DNA of 64,000 bases from Eutrigla gurnardus (taxonomy: Eukaryota; Chordata; Actinopteri; Perciformes; Triglidae): positions 20,323,695 through 20,387,694 of the forward strand of contig OY741276.1 of NCBI GenBank assembly GCA_963514095.1, written 5' to 3'. The stretch's first letter is position 1; each line of letters starts with the position of its first letter. The notes under the pieces were generated by a model, which ran no database searches, had not been told where the DNA came from, and worked only from the letters and a program-made list of their open reading frames with translations. Of this stretch, positions 26,284 through 36,530 are shown one piece after another. A program made the position numbers and the translations under genes.

Positions 26284-26335
26284 TGTAAGTCGCTTTGGAC
26301 AAAAGCGTCTGCTAAATACCCTAAATGTAAATGTG
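26284..26335 (+). mobile_element. L2-type LINE/SINE 3' tail fragment
   Basis: The string TGTAAGTCGCTTTGGACAAA, followed by AGCGTCTGCTAAAT and ending in CTAAATGTAAATGT, is a 3' tail I know as extremely common in fish genomes, shared by L2-like LINEs and the SINEs they mobilise. Only the tail remains, preceded by a T-run at 26260. Confidence 0.65.
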
Positions 26336-26357
26336 GATAAAGTATTCCCACCGTTCA

Positions 26358-26371
26358 CCACGAGGGGGCAG
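26358..26371 (+). promoter_or_regulatory. CTCF-like motif
   Basis: CCACGAGGGGGCAG fits the vertebrate CTCF core (CCACNAGRKGGCR). It is a sequence match only; occupancy is unknown. Confidence 0.45.
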
Positions 26372-27403
26372 ACATGAGCAGTTGGTCGTGTAAGGCTTGA
26401 ATGCTGAATAAGGGTGTAAATATGGAGAGTGAAGTTGCACTGGGGCCCGTGTGGGGCCCCTACATGGGCCCTTCAAGAATGTGTTGAGTGAAGTTATTAT
26501 GGTGACTCAGATTGTCACGTCAAAAAACAACTGTATTCAAAGGGGGAATTGAATAAAAAGAAACTATTGAATTGAATGAATAATTCCATATTTCCTGTTG
26601 TATTATATTCATATACAGATACAGTGTAATGTTGACTGCTGGGTAATATGTACGTTGATACTGGCCAAGGTCTAAGTCTATTTGATCATGTGACGAGACG
26701 ATACAATGCTGTGTGTGTGTGTGTGTGAGTGTGTGTGTGCTTCATAACTGGTATAAATAGCATGCATTAAGCCCCGTTGACTGTTTGGTTTGACAGCGTA
26801 ACTACGCCACTGAGCAGAATACACCAAAGGGTGAGGAAAAAGGAAAAATGTAAAAGGTTATTATAGTTACTCACAAACAAATGGATGAGATGTGAACTAT
26901 CTGTAACGTCAGAGGTGAGGATGAAGATGCTGCAAAAGAAAAGATAAAACAAAGAAAGCAAACAGATCAGTGGGAGCTGAGAGGAAGTGAGGCAGACTGA
27001 AGTGACCAGCTGTGAAGGCCCGCCGGCCCGACAACCTGCAAGAGGGGGGTGGGGGACAACTACCAACTTCAAAATACGTTTGAAAAAAACACTTGTGGCC
27101 TTTGCTTCCTGTGTGTGCAGGACAGACAGACAGACAACGTTCTGTCACAAATATAGTAAACACACGTATCCACACGTATATAACATAACACACTAGCAAT
27201 AACACACTTATAGCAGTTTCTGCTAGAAGTGTGTTATTAAATTGCAAACTGGGTGTAAAGCAGAGAGCTTGCATTCAGTTTGGCACACTTGGTAAAAATG
27301 CATTGGCTGCAAGAGTAAATGGTTTCAGAGAAAGCGCTTTGAGAATCCCTGTTAGTGTTGAAGCATTCAGAAAAAAAATGTATATGTAATTTGATGTTTT
27401 AAA

Positions 27404-27416
27404 CACCAGGGGGCAG
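27404..27416 (+). promoter_or_regulatory. CTCF-like motif
   Basis: CACCAGGGGGCAG resembles the CTCF core, with one flank weaker than at 26358. It has the same orientation as that site, about 1 kb away. Confidence 0.35.
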
Positions 27417-30189
27417 TAGTGCACATGACATCTGCACGGGCACTACATGCCAGTCTGAGTGGAAGAAGTCAAAGGTTAATATCACGCTGGTACACAGCGT
27501 TGCTGTAGGATGTGTGCAGCACACACATCGGAGTTTGACAGTGAAAAAACAGAAGAGGCAGTGATGCGTCACCATGACAGATGGAGGTTGTGATGAATGG
27601 AAGATTAAAGTGTGTTTCATCATTTCTAGGGCCGGACTTCTTCCCTCTTGCCTCGGTGTTGCATCAGATCAACGTTGCATCACCATGGAGCCAATCAGAT
27701 CCATCCAAGTTAACACCAAATCATGCATGTTACTGTTAAACGAGCACATTTGACAGTTGCTAGTTTTTTTTTTTTCACTTCATCATTTGCAGTCGGTCCT
27801 ATATGTGTATATGTGTACGTGCAAAAGAATCACATTACTTGGACTATTTTTAACTATTAACATCATACAGTCAAAAGTGAGCATGGCATCAGCAACCGTA
27901 TAACGACGCTCCTGCACCGACTTGCCTTCCTGCGTCTGAGCTTTACAGTGTCGAAGCTGGCAAACAGTGTTGTTGTTGTTGTTGTTGTTAGTCTGCCAGT
28001 ACAGTGAGAGCAGAGTAAATGTGGCCCATGGAACAAAAAGAGCGCTGTGTCAGCTCTCCGTACCAACAAAGCGCGGCTTATCTGGGTGAACAAAGTGTTT
28101 GCTGAGACCCTTAGACAATTACAACAAGCACCGTTCCACTGGCTGCATTTAGGTCAATTTATACTGAAAGATGGATTTGGCTTGATTGTTTCATTTCCCA
28201 GAAATGTCATTTGGTGCAGAAACTGAACGGTGGATGGATCCATTAAAAATGTGGCGATGCATCAAAGAGCATTTCTTTGATGCGAGAGCAGGGACGGTGA
28301 CGTGCTGCTGCCTCTCTCTCTCTCTCGTCTGTTTCTTACAGAAATATGTAAACGCAAAAGAGGTGGATACCTTAACTGCAGATTAGGCTGACACATGTGC
28401 TTTCGCACCTCAGATAATGACGCAAGTGATTGTAGAGTAACTGGCGTGGAGATATCAACGTGCTGACCGAGTTACCGCGGCAACGTGCTTCCAGATGGAA
28501 GGAAACTGCAGCGCGGCAACGGGGCTGTCCACAGATTTCACAGCACGGAGATGCAAAGTGGGAATGACAAATTGGAAATGATGCAATATAAATGGGGACT
28601 TGACATGCAAAGGACCGGGGAGGGAGGAAAGGGCATATTCGATGATAAGGCATAACGGAATAAAAGCAGGCAGAGAACATGTCAGGTCGAGATGTGCAGA
28701 AATTGGCGATGGAAAATGTGGCAGAGCGAGGCACGGGGAGCAGAGGCTCAAGGCCGAACAAACACCCCGCTGGATTGTGGGTAGTGGGCGAGATGTGCGA
28801 TGGGGAGGAGGTATAGGCAAACACACGACCCGCCGCCCTGCTGCAGCTGGATGCGGTCCCAGGGTGTGACCCCCCTCACCCCTATTGTCCAGCCTGGCTT
28901 TCCCCAATAACACCAGCGTTTACACCAGTACCCGCCCCGGTGAGCACACACAGGCGTTACTGTTTACCCTGCATGCCAAGCCTTCGCTGTAGAAACCAGG
29001 TCTTTCCTCGAAAAAACAAATTAAAATAACAAGACACAGTAGGGTGACTGCAGCCTCCAATTAAACACGCATGAGTATTTTTGTTCTTAATTACAACGAG
29101 AGCGCTGGAGCCGGGACACGCTGCAGTCGAATGATAATGTTTTAATGGAGCTCAGAATTAAGAAAGAATGCGGTGGAGTGAAGTGTAGGATGTACAGTTA
29201 ATGTTACTGATGCCAGCTGCAGCTGCCAATAATCAGTATTCATGCCAATATGCTAATTATTCTGTGTGCCAAATAAATCAGATTGTCAGGACTCGATCCG
29301 CAGAAACTATAAACAGAACTTTCACGGATAAACTATCCATCAATTCAAGTTTCTTTTTATGATGAAATAATTCACATAAAACAGGATAATTTATCAAGCT
29401 GTTCACGTTATCCAAAAGCTGGAAACCTAAATGCATTCAATGTAATAACATCAACGCAATATCTTGAGAATGAAGAATAGTGGGCCTGGTTCTATCTCAC
29501 AGCTATGTCAGCTTCTGGAAGAAATATGTGTGATTTATACACCCTGAGATGTTTTTTTTCTGCTTTTGGGATAAGTCCATTTTGAATGGTGGTTTAAAGG
29601 ATCCACCCACCTTAATCACAGGCTACAACTTTACTCACAAGGGAGGGTGCCCTCCCTGCATGTGGGTGTGTGTGTGTGTGTAAGTACTGGTTGAGCCGAG
29701 TCTAGCAGTCTAGCAGAGACTATGCTTCAATTAAGCTGCGCACACAATCCGTCTCGGAGCCTCTAAGGAAGATTATCTGAATCCAGGATGTGTAACCAAT
29801 GATTTAATGCCGACACAGCAAATAATGTTAGTCAGCTTGTTCAAGGTTCAATTTATCACAGAGGACTGTAAAACGAAAGTTAGTTTGTAGGCCCATTTGC
29901 TACATAAGAAAAATACACCAAGTAAAAATGACATAACCATATTATACAGTGAAGGATGGAGGATGGATTTAGGAGTCCGACTGCATGAGGAAAGCTTTTT
30001 AAGAATTACTCATAAACTTCAACTCAACATAACTATTATAGCTTTCACAGTGGTGACAGCAAATGAGCCCAACAGGGGCCCCTCCGCCTCACTCCCCACT
30101 GCTAGGAGACGTCTTTGGAATTGATCAAAACTTCAGATGCATTACATATTTAGCATATTTAAAGATGTAGCAGATACTCATTTTGACAT

Positions 30190-30510
30190 TTTGGGAATCA
30201 CACTTATTCACTTTATGGCAGAGTGGGATGAGAAGATGGAGAATTTCATGTGTTTGTTAAATATGAAGATGGCCAGTTAGCTTAGCTTAGCATGAAGACT
30301 GTAAACAGGGTAAAACAGTTATCTTACCGTTCTATCCTTATAATAACCACATATTAAAACATTAAATAACATTTCACTGATGTCTACAGGTTCTGGTCGG
30401 TTGATTTTGTTGCCAATGGAAACGGCCACAGTAGCCGTTTTCACCTTTTCCCCCCCAGTCTTTGTGCTAAGCTACGCTAGCTGTCTGCCAACTGTAGCTT
30501 CTTTAAGGGA
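30190..30510. repeat. dispersed fish repeat with TTAGCTTAGCTTAGCAT core
   Basis: The sequence contains 'ATTTTGGGAATCACACTTATTC', 'GAGAAGATGGAGAA', 'AGTTAGCTTAGCTTAGCATG' and 'AAGACTGTAAACAGGG' in an order I recognise from a very common teleost repeat. At 30458-30500 an inverted, degraded version (AGTCTTTGTGCTAAGCTACG ... CTGTAGCTTC) appears, so the unit has inverted ends. Family name not assigned. Confidence 0.55.
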
Positions 30511-30884
30511 CATAACAAATAACAAAATAGAGTGATTCTACTGAGTTTCTGCGTATGTCGTCATTTAGTGCGATATCTCGGATTTGGACTGGTGGTTTTT
30601 AACGTAGACGCACCAGAGATGTCCTCGAGGTAAAACCTTTTTTTGCTGCATGTGCTACTCAATGTCGAGCTCGAGTATTCTCCACGTACACTTCACATTC
30701 TTTCTGACCAGTCAGGCAGCAAACACCTTTAAAGTGGAACAGCGTGTTGAGTCCCCTCGTCTTGTGCTTACGTTGTGTTACACCCATGTAGGCACATCAT
30801 GTATTTAGAGGATTTTCATTAAGTACTTACAGAGTGGGCTGCTAGTGTGTGGTTACAATGCTGGATGTGATGCAATGTTAGTAA

Positions 30885-31480
30885 GTACATAGAGGACTGT
30901 ACTGTAGTACAATTTGTACTTTACTTGAGTATTTCTATGCTATTTTATACGTCCACTTATACTTCCACTATACAATTCAGAAGCAACTATTGTACTTTTT
31001 ACCGCAGTATTTAACAGCTTTTACTTTTCAGATCAAGGTCAGTATGGGGCTGCACTGTCACCTCACAGCAAGAGGGTCCCGGGTTGGATTCCCAGGTTGG
31101 GTTCTGGTTTCTTTCTGTTTGGAGTTTGCATGTTCTCCCCGTGTAAGCGTGGGTTCTCTCCAGGTTCTCCAGCTTCTTCCCACAGTCCAAAGACATGCAG
31201 GATGGGGATAGGTTCATTGATGACTCTAAATTGCCTGTAGATGTGAATGTGAGTGTAAATGGTTGTCTGTCTCTACATGTTGACCAGGTGTACCCTGCGC
31301 CCTGACCCTGAATACAGGATAAGCGGTAGACGATGGATGGATCAAGGTCAGTATATAAACTATGACGGTGTGTTGTCTACCACTGTAGACAAAGCATTTA
31401 AAATGAGCTCCACCTCAACCAGCTGTGGCATTAAACCATTTGAATGCATCCAAGATACAACACTGGCTGCTGATGAAACA
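30885..31480. repeat. older fish repeat split by a SINE insertion
   Basis: The left part (30900-31045) has the TACTTTACTTGAGTATTTC and TTGTACTTTTTACC pattern typical of a widespread fish repeat. The right part (about 31340-31480) resumes the same consensus with ATGAGCTCCACCTCAACCAG. The SINE at 31046-31339 lies between them and duplicated the target. Family name not assigned. Confidence 0.55.
31046..31339 (+). mobile_element. tRNA-derived fish SINE with target duplication, copy 3
   Basis: This is the same family as 20311 and 22981. It starts GGGGCTGCACTGTC, has a shortened head (the A-box region is deleted), a B-box-like GGTTGGATTCCC, the conserved body and a short GATGGATG tail. A 15-bp direct repeat, GATCAAGGTCAGTAT, lies at 31031-31045 and 31340-31354. 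There are internal deletions, for example where the GGCGTCCTGTCCAGG segment should be. Confidence 0.88.
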
Positions 31481-32009
31481 GTTGTCTTTTACCGTTTTAC
31501 TGAAATTTGTATTTCCAATGTGCATTTGCACAACGAAAGCAGCAAAAGAACATTTGCTCATGGTTGGATGACAGTTGCCTGTTGGCTGTGTACAGAAGGG
31601 AAAATGCCTCTGGTGATTTCTCAGAAAGGTTTAAATTCTCGCCCGTTGCCACACCTCTATCCCACTCAGGGGTTAATAGAACTTCTGGGGGGTCACTTCA
31701 TTGATGGAAAATGTGCCCGACAGGGGATCCCCAACCCGACTTCCCTGGTCACAAATGACTAACTGCGTTTAGAGGGTGGTGATTAATATTACTACCTTCG
31801 TCTGTTAACTCTTCTGAGTGACAAAAAGAAACTTGGGAAATGTTCATGAGGAAGTTTACAGGCACACCTAATGACTTATTTACTTTAAGGCTTGTGGCAA
31901 GTTAGTGTAAACTTTCATCCATGTGAGATTTACCTATCGCTGTTAATAGAGGACATCCTATTCAAATCCTGTTTCTTTTTTTTATACTACATTACATGAT
32001 GACACACAG

Positions 32010-32116
<107 letters not shown>

Positions 32117-33478
32117 GTCATAAACACCTCTGACAACCCTCAGATGTTGATTCTGCCAGTGTTTAAGCCTGTCTCTCCTCCTGTAGTTTTTCCTGCTGAG
32201 GTGAGAGACGACCAGGGCAAAGGGCGTAAAGCCGTAAACGACAACGGTAGCCGGATCTTGCAAAAATGGAAATTCCTGTTTGAGGACAAATAGGAGTTCG
32301 GTCAGAAGAGCACACTTGTGAACTTGCTCGATGTGTACTTTTTAACAGTTTCTGACTGAGTTCTGTTTACTTTGGGGAGGGGAATTCTTTTTATCAACGG
32401 CTGCTTGTTGACAAAAAAGCTTAAAGTCACCTGAGTTTTATTGTGGTGGCATGAATGGCTTCACACAGTTAGGCAGCCTTGTTATCAAAGTTATAAACTA
32501 TGATCCATATCGATTTATATCTTTCAACACAAGGCTCACCATTTACATAACCGAACAATTTACCTCTCGTTGTGTTCAGTTGTTGTCACCACATCTGGTT
32601 TTTGTTGTGGGTCAAGAAAACCACATTCGTGAATGGATAATCCACAGTGAGAAAAAACTAAAAAGAGGAAACAATCGACATGATTCCTGTTGCTTGAATT
32701 GTTTTAAATTATTTTTAAATTATAGGATGCTGATATCATAATAATGCTACTGAATTCTTAAAATGGGAAAACATGCTTCAGGGGAGGAAACAATAAAAAG
32801 GAATTGAACTTGAAACCGGAGTAGACCTTTACAGGAGATTAAAATAGCACTTCGGGGAAAGTATCAGAGTGGTAAAACTTGTTTTATGTGTTTAATTAGA
32901 CTGTTTCAAAGAAAGGAATGAGGAAATTATAACGTACATCTTATAACAATAAAGACCGTGGAGCACAAGACACATCAAAGAGGCCAATTAACGAAACCGG
33001 TTGTTAAACTGATGATTAAACAAAACTAAACTGAAAATCAAAAATACCACCCATACAAAAAAAAATGTATTGTATTGTTCTCAACTTCACCTGATATCAA
33101 ATCTAAAATCTAAATGTGACCTTTTTCTTTTGAGCCAACATTAAACACTCAGTGCTGTTTGTTTTTCCTGGACAGAGAGGTTGTAAATACCTCACTTGAA
33201 TGGAATAGGAACAACGTTAACTTGTGAATCCAGGAAACTCCAAGTCCATGTCACAGCTCCTTGATCAATACAGTGAAAGTACCACAGGTTTTTGGTGTAC
33301 TGATGTGAACTGTGGACTGAGTAAGTATGTGTGGATAAAATCTGATGCAATTCCTGGTAAGGAGGACCTGAGTATACCCTGAAAGTCCACTTCAGACTGT
33401 CTGGCTCACAGGTCCCATGCTGATAGAATAGAATACATTAGAATATAATCTAAAATGCTAAAATGACACTTTGTAGAC

Positions 33479-33792
33479 GTGAAACAGAAATTTATTGGAA
33501 ATTACACTTACAAAAAGAAGGGACGTGGGGTTATTTTGAGTGAAACTTCAAATGCAAATTTCATCAGAAAAGGCGACCAATCACGGGCCGTAAACAAATT
33601 GCGTCAGAGCCAACGGGAACCTATCGGCTTTCACCACGATAGTAGAAAAAGAACGCAGGCGCAGCCCTTCTTGTTCAACAGTTGAGAATTGCCGGCGAAC
33701 GGGTAACCAGGGAAACCTTAAGGTTTCTGCTGAATTCAATAAGGATACCCCAATATTTCTAATTTCACACACCTCCAGTAGGATATATCAAC
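33479..33792 (+). promoter_or_regulatory. putative xbp1 proximal promoter and 5' UTR
   Basis: This lies directly upstream of the xbp1 start codon. A CCAAT box is present at 33577-33581 (gaCCAATcacg), an ACGTGG element at about 33523, and a TGCGTCA-like CRE/AP-1 half near 33600. XBP1 promoters in other vertebrates carry CCAAT-containing ER-stress elements bound by ATF6 with NF-Y. I do not see a perfect CCAAT-N9-CCACG element here, so stress control of this promoter is inferred. The transcription start is not resolvable. Confidence 0.45.
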
Positions 33793-34028
33793 ATGGTGGT
33801 GGTAGCAACGGGGACCGCGGGGCACCACAAAGTGCTCCTGATATCCGGGAAACAGACTGGGTCCTCCAGCGGCTCACAGACGGGCTACAACCGGCCCATC
33901 TCCGTCGTTTTACCGTCCCCGGCCAGCCCGGAGTCGTCGGATTCAGACTCGAACTCATCTGCGGGGCCGCCCATACGAAAAAGACAGAGACTCACACACT
34001 TGAGTCCGGAGGAAAAAGCACTTCGCAG
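33793..34028 (+). CDS. xbp1: xbp1 exon 1 (N-terminal region)
   Basis: The exon encodes the first 78 codons plus two bases: the KVLLISGK segment, a serine-rich linker (SPASPESSDSDSNSSAG), a basic stretch RKRQRL that may serve nuclear import, and the LSPEEKALR lead-in to the bZIP. The donor is CGCAG|gttagt, phase 2. A run-on frame into the intron (VSTNYLL) is not coding. Confidence 0.96.
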
Positions 34029-34747
34029 GTTAGTCTCTACAAACTATCTTCTTATTTGTGGTTGTAAAACGTATTGTTTTTGATAGCCTGGCTATTGTGA
34101 AAGAAATTGGCACAGGGGCACGCCCAAAGATATCGACCCCTTTTTGAATTGACGTTTAAATCGCAGCACAGATAAATGGGGTCAGCGTTGCATCTTCTAA
34201 TGTCATAAGTGGGTCACCTGGACTGTCGGAAATGCACTCACGGATGATTTAATTAAACTTAGACGTCGTTAGTGTATCGACTTTGGACTTTGGACTAGCT
34301 TGTCAAACTGCTATCTAAGTGATTTGACCGAGCGCGGACCCGCCCGGCTCTGCCGTTACAGAGCAGGACACTGATATCCTGGTATGCCTGCGTGGCAGGA
34401 ACATGGCCGGGGATTGCGCAGTACTGTGAACCCGAGTCATGTCAGCGGCTTTAATCAGCATCACGGAAAGAATGTGTGTTAAAGTCTTGTTTTTTCCTCC
34501 CCTCTCCTAGGAAACTAAAGAACAGAGTCGCAGCACAGACAGCCAGAGACAGGAAAAAGGCCAAGATGGGGGAGCTGGAACAGCAAGTCCTAGATTTGGA
34601 GCTGGAGGTAATTATTTTTTCCATCTTAAGACAGCAAGCCATGAATGCAGCCCCCCTTCCTTTACCCACTTTACTCTTGCTCCAACGTCATCCATATGTC
34701 ATCTGAACTCTTGAGACATCACTGGATTTGTAATTTGCCCCCCCCAC

Positions 34748-34778
<31 letters not shown>

Positions 34779-35989
34779 GCAGTTTCATTTCCAGTTCCTT
34801 GCATCGCTTCCCAATAAACGGCTGCAAGTTTCAAGTAAAAACGTTTGTTTTTCGTCACACAGAATCAGAAACTTTACATCGAGAACAGGCTACTTCGGGA
34901 AAAATCGAGTGGCCTTCTGACAGAAAATGAGGAACTGAGACAGAGACTTGGGTTGGACACCCTTGACTCAAAAGAGAAGGTACGATTGTAATGCAGACTG
35001 TAAAGGGGAAGCCCGGAGTCTCTCGGCTGGACGTTTATGTCAATCTTTTGATGGCGCAACCTTTATTTACACCTTTTGCTTGTTTTTTTGTCACAGGTAC
35101 AGGATGTTTTGTCCACCGGGAATGACGCAGGTTTAGGGATCGGGTCTTCTGAGTCCGCAGCACTCAGGCTATGTGTGCCTCCGCAGCAGGTGCAGGCCCA
35201 GCAGTCCTTAAATCTGAAGATTTCTCAATGGATACAGATGGTCCTGACTCTACAGACAATGAGGTAAGTCTTGAATAAAGATGGCTCCTTTTTATAAAAA
35301 TATATGCCTTGATATTTAAATCCTATTTCCAAAGCTCCGTAAGAACCACGAGTCGGGTCATGGGTTACTAGGCTAATCCCCTGTTCTCTCCCATTCTCTC
35401 TCCCCCTCACTAGTCTGATTTGCTCCTGGGCATTCTGGACATCCTTGACCCAGAGCTGTTCCTCAAGTCTTGTGAACAGGAGTGCGAGGAGCCGCAGATG
35501 CTGCTGGTCGGAGGGGGGGACCCAGTACCTGCCACCGCACCTGCGACTCTGGGGGCCCCATCAGTTAAGCTGGAGGCCCTTAATGAACTGATCCACTTTG
35601 ACCACATCTACACGAAGCCCGTGGAGGAGGTGAGCATCGGGCAGTGCAACGACTCGGAGAGCGACACAGAGGAGAAGATCGATGAGGCTGCCTTACCCGT
35701 CACCGACGAGGTGGTGGTGGTCGAGGAGGAGACGGTCTGCATCAAAGACGAGCCGGAGGAGGTGGTCATCCCCAGCTGTGACAGTCACAGTGAGGTGGAT
35801 GAGTTTTTCTCTGGAGCCTCCACCCCTGCCCTCAGTGGCCTGGATAAGGAAGCCTGCCTTGCGGACACCTACAGCGACTCTGGATACGAAGGGTCCCCAT
35901 CCCCTTTCAGCGACATGTCCTCTCCCCTGTGCTCGGAGGGCACTTGGGACGACATGTTTGCTAATGAACTCTTCCCCCAGCTTATCTAA
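33793..35989 (+). CDS. xbp1: xbp1: X-box binding protein 1, complete gene, five exons
   Basis: XBP1 is the bZIP transcription factor of the IRE1 arm of the unfolded protein response; it activates ER chaperone, ERAD and lipid genes in the nucleus. Coding exons are 33793-34028, 34511-34607, 34863-34979, 35097-35263 and 35414-35989, all with GT-AG junctions and matching phases. The N-terminus MVVVATGTAGHHKVLLISGK is typical of XBP1. The basic region (NRVAAQTARDRKKAKMGELE) and a leucine zipper follow in exons 2-3. Unspliced mRNA reads to TGA at 35589-35591, giving XBP1u of about 264 residues. Removing 26 nt at 35161-35186 shifts the frame and extends it to TAA at 35987-35989, giving XBP1s of about 388 residues with an acidic activation domain. 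Human forms are 261 and 376 residues. The gene looks intact. Confidence 0.98.
34511..34607 (+). CDS. xbp1: xbp1 exon 2 (bZIP basic region)
   Basis: The acceptor is ctctcctag and the donor GGAG|gtaatt. It encodes KLKNRVAAQTARDRKKAKMG, the DNA-contacting basic region with the invariant Asn and Arg, then the first zipper heptads (LEQQVLDLELE). Confidence 0.97.
34863..34979 (+). CDS. xbp1: xbp1 exon 3 (leucine zipper)
   Basis: The acceptor is cgtcacacag and the donor GAAG|gtacga; 39 codons in phase 0. Heptad leucines continue through NQKLYIENRLLREKSSGLL and ENEELRQRLG, completing the dimerisation zipper. Confidence 0.97.
35097..35263 (+). CDS. xbp1: xbp1 exon 4 (carries the IRE1-spliced intron)
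   Basis: The acceptor is tttgtcacag and the donor ATGAG|gtaagt. This exon holds the 26-nt cytoplasmic intron. Without its removal the exon is 167 nt and leaves two bases for exon 5; with removal it is 141 nt (47 codons) and exon 5 is read in a new frame. Both readings stay open across the junction. The unspliced frame includes ISQWIQMVLTLQTM, the beginning of the XBP1u-specific hydrophobic area. Confidence 0.96.
35161..35186 (+). other. xbp1: 26-nt unconventional intron of xbp1 mRNA (IRE1 substrate)
   Basis: Both boundaries sit in the same heptamer, CCGCAGC: the first cut follows 35160 (tcCCGCAG|CAC) and the second follows 35186 (ctCCGCAG|CAG). This fits the IRE1 loop consensus CNGCAGN, with cleavage after the G. 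The excised length is exactly 26 nt, as in all known metazoan XBP1 mRNAs. Excision switches XBP1u to XBP1s. RtcB-type ligation is known for the pathway but not visible here. Confidence 0.96.
35414..35989 (+). CDS. xbp1: xbp1 exon 5 (dual-frame: XBP1u tail and XBP1s activation domain)
   Basis: The acceptor is cctcactag. In the spliced frame it encodes 191 residues starting SDLLLGILDILDPELFLKSC, followed by acidic stretches (DSESDTEEKIDEA, EEETVCIKDEPEE) and ending with WDDMFANELFPQLI, the activation domain. In the unspliced frame it reads CSWAFWTSLTQSCSSSL and then ends WGPHQLSWRPLMN-stop at 35591. Overlapping coding in two frames constrains bases 35414-35591 twice. Confidence 0.97.
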   Translation, partial: SDLLLGILDILDPELFLKSCEQECEEPQMLLVGGGDPVPATAPATLGAPSVKLEALNELIHFDHIYTKPVEEVSIGQCNDSESDTEEKIDEAALPVTDEVVVVEEETVCIKDEPEEVVIPSCDSHSEVDEFFSGASTPALSGLDKEACLADTYSDSGYEGSPSPFSDMSSPLCSEGTWDDMFANELFPQLI

Positions 35990-36530
35990 AAGCTTAAATC
36001 AACCATCTAGCCCAATAATTAAAAAGTGTATATGTGTCTGTGTGTTTGACAAACATACAGACACACACACACACACACTTTATATATATATATATATATA
36101 GCTTAACGTGTAGTGTTCAATAATTACAGACAAGCACACGATGCTTCATAGTTACAGAACACCACTGAATCAGCTTGTGTATATAGGCTAAAGTTAAGCA
36201 CATAATCTCCTTTTTATTACAGCGGGTCTGTACCACTGGTAATGTTGCATTGACTTGTGGGAGATTGGAGTTCATGATTGCTTATTTTGGCAACATTTAA
36301 TTACCGCAGAGGATTTAAGATTGATTACAAATCTTTCACTCACTGTTCACAATGACGTGGGTGGAACCCAGTATTTCTGTAAATGAATAGGGGGATGGGG
36401 CCGATCATTTAAATACAACCTTTTTATTTATTTGTGTATTCTGCTTCAGAGTCCTTGTATGTCCACATGTAAAGACGCTTTCTTCTAATTTGTTGACGCT
36501 CTCCATGTAGTCTAATTACTGCATTAAAAA
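35990..36530 (+). other. xbp1: xbp1 3' UTR
   Basis: The sequence from the stop codon to a polyadenylation signal contains a CA run (36060-36078) and a TA run (36081-36100). The end is inferred from the ATTAAA signal. Confidence 0.65.
36523..36528 (+). terminator. xbp1 polyadenylation signal (ATTAAA)
   Basis: ATTAAA, the commonest variant of AATAAA, lies about 535 nt after the stop codon. A T/GT-rich stretch (CTTTTTGCATTGCATCTTGTCTC) that may act as the downstream element follows within 10-30 nt. I saw no canonical AATAAA between this and the stop. Confidence 0.6.

Noticed and set aside
28372..28913. Two overlapping minus frames of about 150 codons
   Set aside because: Overlapping open frames on both strands, Pro/Leu/Ser-rich composition and no splice or domain evidence suggest chance.
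31259..31762. 167-codon plus-strand ORF
   Set aside because: It begins in the 3' part of a SINE and continues through the older repeat flank; it has no independent support.
35682..36101. 139-codon ORF overlapping xbp1 exon 5
   Set aside because: It is an alternative-frame shadow of the XBP1s coding sequence and is neither the XBP1u nor the XBP1s frame.
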